Assembly (NCBI GenBank): GCA_965658615.1
Contig: CBFHSX010000003.1
Span: forward strand, 14,649 to 78,648
DNA length: 64,000 bases
DNA from: UBA8337 sp965658615
Lineage (GTDB): Bacteria; Pseudomonadota; Alphaproteobacteria; RS24
Reading direction: 5' to 3'
This document shows, piece by piece, positions 59,339 through 64,000 of this stretch. The position numbers and the translations under genes were made by a program. Every line of letters starts with the position of its first letter. The stretch's first letter is position 1. Below the pieces are notes generated by a model. It made no database searches. It saw only the letters and a program-made list of their open reading frames with translations, and had not been told where the DNA came from.

Positions 59339-60280
59339 TCAACCCTGACGCCGCGCCTCAATAGCGTCCCAAATCAGCCCGCCAATATCCGCCCCCCCAA
59401 AGGCTTTAATCTCGCGAATACAAGTCGGCGAGGTAACATTGATCTCGGTCAGATAATCGCCGATCACATCAATACCGGCAAAGATAATCCCCAATTGTTT
59501 GAGGCGCGGGCCGATCCGGGCGGCGATTTCCAAATCGCGGTCAGACAAAGCCACGGCTTCGGGCGTGCCGCCAACATGCACATTGGCGCGCGCATCGCCG
59601 TCTGCCGGAATACGGTTCAGCGCCCCCACTGCTTCGCCCTCGACCAAAATAACGCGCTTATCGCCGGCCCGCACATCGGGCAAATATTGCTGCGCGATAA
59701 CGGGCTCGCGTGTGTCGAGAAACATATCAACCAATGAGCCGAAATTTTCATCCTCGCGGCGCAGGCGAAACACGCCGGCCCCGCCATTGCCGAAAAGCGG
59801 CTTTAAAATCACATCGCCAAACTCGGCGCGAAACGCCTCCAGCGCAGCGCGGTCGCGGGTCATCAGGGTCGGTGGTAACAGCCCGTCAAATTCGACCGGA
59901 AAAATTTTTTCCGGCGCATTGCGCACTGAAGCCGGATCATTGACCACCAAAGTGTGCGGGTGGATGCGTTCGAGAAAATGCGTGGCCGATATATAATGCA
60001 TATCGAAGGGCGGGTCTTGGCGCATCAAAATGACATCCATTTCAAGCAAATTGGTGACACGCGGCGCGCCCAGCTCGAAATGCGCGCCCTTCACATCGGC
60101 CAGCTTTAACGGCATCAGCGCGGCGCTGACCACACCATCGCGCATGGCCAGCCGGTCGGGCTCATAATAATATAGCTCATGGCCGCGCGCCTGCGCTTCA
60201 AGCCCGAGGGCAAAGCTGGTGTCGCCGGTAATATCGATCGCCCCGATCGGGTCCATTTGCAGCGCAACTTTCAACGCCAT
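59339..60280 (-). CDS. gshB: Glutathione synthetase
   Basis: 313 residues from ATG 60280 (MALKVALQMDPIGAI); the longer frame overlaps yraN and is not used. The prokaryotic GSH_synth N-domain (MDVILMRQDPPFDMHYIS, residues about 90-107) and an ATP-grasp domain (KPLFGNGGAGVFRL, PDVRAGDKRVILVEGE, AGIDVIGDYLTEINVTSPTC) are clear. It joins gamma-glutamylcysteine and glycine. gshA is not in this window. Its order after yraN and rsmI is common in alphaproteobacteria. Confidence 0.97.
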   Translation of the reverse strand: MALKVALQMDPIGAIDITGDTSFALGLEAQARGHELYYYEPDRLAMRDGVVSAALMPLKLADVKGAHFELGAPRVTNLLEMDVILMRQDPPFDMHYISATHFLERIHPHTLVVNDPASVRNAPEKIFPVEFDGLLPPTLMTRDRAALEAFRAEFGDVILKPLFGNGGAGVFRLRREDENFGSLVDMFLDTREPVIAQQYLPDVRAGDKRVILVEGEAVGALNRIPADGDARANVHVGGTPEAVALSDRDLEIAARIGPRLKQLGIIFAGIDVIGDYLTEINVTSPTCIREIKAFGGADIGGLIWDAIEARRQG

Positions 60281-60315
60281 ATCCGCTCTCCCAAAAACGC
60301 TTCTTCTCCCCCTTG

Positions 60316-60699
60316 CTAGCGCATGCGCCAGCAATCGGCAATATGGCGCGGCCATTGATAGGGCGCACAGACCACCATATCGAAACGCCAAACATGCGCG
60401 CGATAGGCCGGATGGCGCGCGGTAAAATCCTGCGCCGCACGCGCAATGCGCTGCCATTGGCGCGGGCTCACAGCGGCCATGGCAGCGCGTCTATGCGGGC
60501 GGTATTTCACCTCGACAAAAACCAACACAGCGCCGCGCCGCGCAATAATATCCACCTCGCCCATGCGGCGTTTATAATTGCTGGCGACAATGCGATAGGC
60601 TTTCAGGCGCAACCATTGGGCGGCCCAAAACTCGGCGCGGCGACCGGCGCGCTCGGCACGTGTCTTTTTCGACGCGCTAGTCTTGCTTATCCGTTTCAT
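60316..60699 (-). CDS. yraN: YraN family (UPF0102) nuclease-like protein
   Basis: 127 residues from ATG 60699, overlapping the rsmI end by 23 bp. A basic N-terminus is followed by the endonuclease-like core GRRAEFWAAQWLRLKAYRIVASNYKRRMGEVDII and FVEVKYRPH, carrying the conserved E-x(n)-D-x(n)-ExK pattern. The fold is like Holliday junction resolvase or Vsr nucleases, but activity is not established. Translationally coupled to rsmI. Confidence 0.92.
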   Translation of the reverse strand: MKRISKTSASKKTRAERAGRRAEFWAAQWLRLKAYRIVASNYKRRMGEVDIIARRGAVLVFVEVKYRPHRRAAMAAVSPRQWQRIARAAQDFTARHPAYRAHVWRFDMVVCAPYQWPRHIADCWRMR

Positions 60700-61582
60700 T
60701 TTGGTGGTCTTTATTCTTATTTTTGTTTCCGTCGATCGCCGCATCGTCCAATTGCAGGGCTTGGGCATAAATTTCTTTGCGCGGCCGGCCGGTCATCTCG
60801 GCCACGGCCTGCACCGCATCGCGACGGCTCATCGTCGCCAGCGCATCGCGCAGCATAGTGGCAATATCATCAACCGAGACCTCCCGCGCGCCGCCCGGTC
60901 CGGCCATGACAACAAATTCACCGCGCGGCGGGGTGGCGGCAAAGTGCGCCAGCAATTCTTCTGCCGAACCGCTTATAACTTCTTCAAATTTTTTGGTCAG
61001 CTCACGCGCCACACAAAAGGCGCGCCCGGGCAACTCGCTTTGCATATCGGCCAACATATCGCTCAGACGCCGCGCGCTTTCAAAAAACACCAGGCTGGCA
61101 GGGGTTGGGGCCAGCGCCGCCAAAGCGCGCCGCCGCGCCGCTTGTTTCGGCGGCAGAAAACCGGCGAATAAAAAGCGATCGGTCGGCAGACCGGCGACGG
61201 ATAAAGCCGCAATCGGCGCCGACGCACCGGGCACGGCGGCAACATAATAACCTGCTTGGCGCAGTGCCCGCACCAGCGGCATGCCGGGGTCGGAAATAAG
61301 CGGTGTGCCGGCATCGCTGATCAACGCCAGCGCCTTGCCCGCGCCGATCCAATCGAGGATTTTCGGGCGCATCGCCGCCGCATTATGTTCGTGATAAGCA
61401 ACCCGCTTGGTGGCAATACCGTAAAGCTGCAATAATTTGCCGGAGGTGCGCGTATCCTCGCATAAAATAATGTCGGCCGCCGCCAACACATCGAGCGCGC
61501 GCAGCGTGATGTCGCGCGCATTGCCGAGCGGCGTGGCGACGACATAAAGCCCGGGGGCGAGGGTGACGGCTTGGTGTTGCAT
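60677..61582 (-). CDS. rsmI: 16S rRNA 2'-O-ribose C1402 methyltransferase RsmI
   Basis: 301 residues. Tetrapyrrole-methylase fold: LYVVATPLGNARDITLRALDVL, ILCEDTRTSGKLL, ALISDAGTPLISDPGMPLV and VPGASAPIAALSVAGLPTDRF. It methylates the ribose of C1402 in the decoding centre. The C-terminus is a charged Asn/Lys/Asp-rich tail (about 285-301). It is divergent from the lipoprotein gene, with 174 bp between. Confidence 0.97.
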   Translation of the reverse strand: MQHQAVTLAPGLYVVATPLGNARDITLRALDVLAAADIILCEDTRTSGKLLQLYGIATKRVAYHEHNAAAMRPKILDWIGAGKALALISDAGTPLISDPGMPLVRALRQAGYYVAAVPGASAPIAALSVAGLPTDRFLFAGFLPPKQAARRRALAALAPTPASLVFFESARRLSDMLADMQSELPGRAFCVARELTKKFEEVISGSAEELLAHFAATPPRGEFVVMAGPGGAREVSVDDIATMLRDALATMSRRDAVQAVAEMTGRPRKEIYAQALQLDDAAIDGNKNKNKDHQNETDKQD

Positions 61583-61756
61583 ATCTCTAGAAACATCAGC
61601 GCGCCGCGCTTGGCAAGCAAAAAGCCGCTATATTTGTGCCACATTTGCCGTTTATGGCTCAGGTAACGGGCCGCGTTTGGTGCTTTACTTGCACTGTGCG
61701 GCTCGATAATTTGCCAACCGTGGCCCTGCCAAAGGGGTCGAGCGTCAGAGGGTCAA

Positions 61757-63466
61757 ATGCCACAGCAAAATCATCACAAAAGCCGCACCGCGCGCAACAA
61801 GCTTGCATTTGCCGGTTCTGTGCTGGCCGGCGCTTTGCTTTTGGCCGCTTGTGGCGGCGGCGCAGAGGTGACCCAGCCGACGCGCCAAAGCGCGCCAAAA
61901 CAGATCGAAGCACCGATTGTCGAGATGATGCCGATCGATCTGACGGCCTATCCGCAAAACCCGCCGCGCCGCGCCAATGCCGTGGTGGTGGCGCTCTTAT
62001 TGCCCATGGGCGATACGCGCGACAATATTCGCGCGCTGGCGGGTGACCTTTACAATGCCGCGCAATTGGCGCTGTTCGATGGCGGCAATAGCGCGATTGT
62101 CTTGAAATTACACGATACAAAAGGCACGCCGGCAGGCGCACAAAATGCCGCCATGGCGGCCGTGGCCGGCGGGGCTGATATGATTATCGGGCCGCTTTTT
62201 TCAACTTCGGTGACGGCTGTTGCGCCGGTTCTGGCCGGGCGCAACATACCGGCTTTGGCCTTGTCCAATGATAGCGGCGCGGCGCGCCCGCATGTCTGGC
62301 TGATGGGCTTTTTGCCTGAGCAAAACATCACCCAAATCGTCGCCGAGGCGATTTCGCAGGGGCTCACGCGCTTCGGGGCGCTGCTGCCGCAAGGGCCATA
62401 TGGCCGGCGCATTGGGGAGAGTTTTGTCGCCGAAGTGGCGCGCTTTGGCGGCACAGTGGTGCAGGTCGAGACCTATGCGCCCGAAGCCAAGCAAATGTTC
62501 GAGCCGGTGCAAAGGCTGGCGCAATTTGACCGCCGCACCGCTGCGCATCAGGCAGAAATGGCGCGGCTGACACAGGCCGCGCGGGCGCTGGCGCCCGAGG
62601 ATATGGCCGAAGATAGCGAGCCCGACGCATTGTTCCGTGCGATTTCAGACCGCGCGCCGGAATTGGCCTCGGCCTATGAAACGCTGAAACTGACCGAAAC
62701 GCTGGGCGACATTCCCTATGATGCGGTATTTCTGCCCGAGGGTGGTTTGGCGCTGCGCAATCTGGCGCCGCTTCTGCCCTATTATGATATTGACCCAAGA
62801 CGGGTAAAATTTATCGGCACCGGCCTGTGGGATGATGTCAGTCTGCGCCAAGAGCCGCCCTTGCATGGCGGCTGGTATGCCGCCCCGATGCGGGCCAATT
62901 GGGTCGGTTTCGCGCAACGTTATGAACGTATATATCGCCGCCCGCCGCCGCGCCTCGCCGCGATGAGCTATGATGCGGTCGCGCTGGCCATCAAATTGGC
63001 GAGCATTCATGCTGACACGCCTTTTGACACAGCCTATTTGACCGATGCAAATGGCTTTGCCGGCATTGACGGCATTGTGCGGCTCAAAGCCGGTGGGCTG
63101 AACGAGCGCGGGCTCGCCGTGCAAGAAATGACGGCCAATGAACCGCAAGCCGTGCGCCAAGCGCCGAACAGCTTTGTCGCTTTCGACCGCCATATGCGCG
63201 CCGCTTTGGCCCTAGCCGGTCGGTTGAAGCAAGAAAACCCCGATCGCCAGCTGGGCGGTTATGACGGGCTCGACGCGCTGTTTGCCCCGGCTGAGGATAT
63301 GCCGGCTGAGGCGCTGTTAAATGCGACGGCTACGCAAGCCGCCGTTCCGGCGCAACCGCTCACCGGCACCGGTCAGGCGGACGCCGTCAATCCGAGCGTC
63401 GCGGCGGATCAATTGGAAGCCATTGCCGCCCCGCCGACCGGTTTAAGCCAGCAAAGCACCCAATAA
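61757..63466 (+). CDS. LpoA/LppC-like penicillin-binding protein activator lipoprotein
   Basis: 569 residues. Lipoprotein signal: basic start, hydrophobic core and lipobox LLLAAC with the acylated Cys32, followed by GGG. The rest is a type 1 periplasmic-binding-protein fold (PF04348/LivJ-like), with VALLLPMGDTRDNIRALAGDLYNAAQLALFD and KLHDTKGTPAGAQNAAMAAVAGGADMIIGPLF. E. coli LpoA activates PBP1A; here a class A PBP is encoded at 1690-3555. The last 100 residues are Ala/Pro/Gln-rich and low in structure. It ends overlapping hemW by 24 bp. Confidence 0.88.
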   Translation: MPQQNHHKSRTARNKLAFAGSVLAGALLLAACGGGAEVTQPTRQSAPKQIEAPIVEMMPIDLTAYPQNPPRRANAVVVALLLPMGDTRDNIRALAGDLYNAAQLALFDGGNSAIVLKLHDTKGTPAGAQNAAMAAVAGGADMIIGPLFSTSVTAVAPVLAGRNIPALALSNDSGAARPHVWLMGFLPEQNITQIVAEAISQGLTRFGALLPQGPYGRRIGESFVAEVARFGGTVVQVETYAPEAKQMFEPVQRLAQFDRRTAAHQAEMARLTQAARALAPEDMAEDSEPDALFRAISDRAPELASAYETLKLTETLGDIPYDAVFLPEGGLALRNLAPLLPYYDIDPRRVKFIGTGLWDDVSLRQEPPLHGGWYAAPMRANWVGFAQRYERIYRRPPPRLAAMSYDAVALAIKLASIHADTPFDTAYLTDANGFAGIDGIVRLKAGGLNERGLAVQEMTANEPQAVRQAPNSFVAFDRHMRAALALAGRLKQENPDRQLGGYDGLDALFAPAEDMPAEALLNATATQAAVPAQPLTGTGQADAVNPSVAADQLEAIAAPPTGLSQQSTQ

Positions 63467-64000
63467 ATAATCCAGCAAAAGACGCCCTTGCCGGCTGGCC
63501 TGCAGGCGCGTCGTATCATCGCTCAAAAGCCCATCGGCGCGCGCCCGCGCCAGTCGGTCAGGCTGCAAAACGACACCGCGCGTCGCCAAATCAGCCAGCC
63601 CCACACCCTCGACCAACCGCAAGCCCAGCATCACCGCTTCAGCCTGGTTGGCTCCCTCATCCAAGACCTGCAGAGATTGCCAGCCATGCCCCTGCATGGC
63701 GACGGCGTCGAGCCAGTGTTTCGGGTCACGCAGCGCCTGTGTCGCATGGCGCGCCCCCTCAATAGTCAGGCGACCATGCGCGCCCGGGCCAATCCCCAAA
63801 TAATCGCCGCCCTGCCAGCTCGCCACATTATGACGGCAGGCATGGCCTGCCGCGCTATGATTGGAAATCTCATAAGCCGGCAGTCCGGCCTTGGCGGTCA
63901 ACTCTTGGGTCACCTCGTAAAGCGCCGCCGCCGCATCATCTTCAGGCACGCGAAACCGGCCTGCCGCATGCAGCCGCGCAAATGGCGTATCGGGCTCAAT
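63443..64000 (-). CDS. hemW: HemW-like radical SAM heme chaperone, partial (N-terminus beyond right edge)
   Basis: Only the C-terminal 185 codons are in the window; the gene enters from 64000 reading IEPDTPFARLHAAGRFRVPEDD. The HemW-type segments are EISNHSAAGHACRHNVASWQGGDYLGIGPGAHGR and the C-terminal winged helix region MLGLRLVEGVGL. The radical-SAM CxxxCxxC motif lies outside. HemW is a heme chaperone, often annotated as oxygen-independent coproporphyrinogen oxidase. The 3' end overlaps that of the convergent lipoprotein gene by 24 bp. Confidence 0.92.
   Translation of the reverse strand: MEPDTPFARLHAAGRFRVPEDDAAAALYEVTQELTAKAGLPAYEISNHSAAGHACRHNVASWQGGDYLGIGPGAHGRLTIEGARHATQALRDPKHWLDAVAMQGHGWQSLQVLDEGANQAEAVMLGLRLVEGVGLADLATRGVVLQPDRLARARADGLLSDDTTRLQASRQGRLLLDYLLGALLA

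Noticed and set aside
1..64000. tRNA genes, rRNA genes, CRISPR arrays, insertion sequences, prophage
   Set aside because: Intergenic gaps are too short and no cloverleaf, repeat-spacer or transposase pattern was seen on either strand.

Overview
The window is a compact, core-genome segment of an alphaproteobacterium. The evidence is gene content and order. RegB/SenC, the Irr-type Fur regulator, ubiE-ubiB-coaBC-dut, fpg-echA-rpsT-dnaA, and the long mutS-glnD-murJ-trpS ... metK-trmB-rimP-nusA-infB-rbfA-truB-rpsO-pnp order are all arrangements typical of that class, especially of Rhizobiales-like lineages. Base composition looks moderately GC-rich by eye (not computed). I see no rRNA, tRNA, insertion sequence, prophage, CRISPR array or replication origin. 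Genes are packed with short gaps or overlaps, and only one stretch longer than 300 bases (10031-10433) lacks a gene.

Layout. (1) 1-1665: the redox sensor kinase regB (cut by the left edge) and divergent senC/SCO1. (2) 1690-10697, minus strand: rpsT, dnaA, dnaN, recF, gyrB and a class A penicillin-binding protein. (3) 10834-12894, minus: enoyl-CoA hydratase, a small secreted unknown, and fpg. (4) 12992-19879, plus: ubiE, ubiB, coaBC, dut, an Rrf2 regulator, cysK, a MoeB/ThiF-like enzyme and an SH3-domain protein. (5) 19876-24843: an iron/oxidative-stress module (rubrerythrin, a CCG-type Fe-S oxidoreductase, DUF3501) next to irr and divergent fabA-fabB. (6) 24924-34316, minus: the transcription/translation operon rimP-nusA-ylxR-infB-rbfA-truB-rpsO-pnp. 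(7) 34451-46675, minus: trmB, metK, an XRE regulator, lnt, corC, ybeY, phoH, miaB, plsC, fur/mur, rimI, tsaB, a nitroreductase, an NfuA-like protein and uspA. (8) 46725-54933, minus: trpS, murJ, glnD, mutS. (9) 55152-64000: maeB, comM, a small unknown, gshB, yraN, rsmI, an LpoA/LppC-like lipoprotein and the 3' part of hemW.

The most interesting signals are regulatory. A perfect 17-bp palindrome (22440-22456) matching the Irr iron-control element sits just upstream of a strong promoter for the rubrerythrin/Fe-S protein/DUF3501 genes, and a degenerate copy overlaps the irr promoter. Together they suggest an Irr-controlled peroxide or iron-handling module whose biochemical role is not established. 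Other leads are an intrinsic-terminator-like hairpin in the rimP-nusA leader, a long structured dnaA leader, a perfect hairpin in front of metK, paired hairpins in the pnp leader, overlapping divergent regB/senC promoters, two probable leaderless messages, and a MoeB-like enzyme that has lost its zinc cysteines. I found no clearly new multi-gene defence or mobile system; the region is mostly housekeeping.
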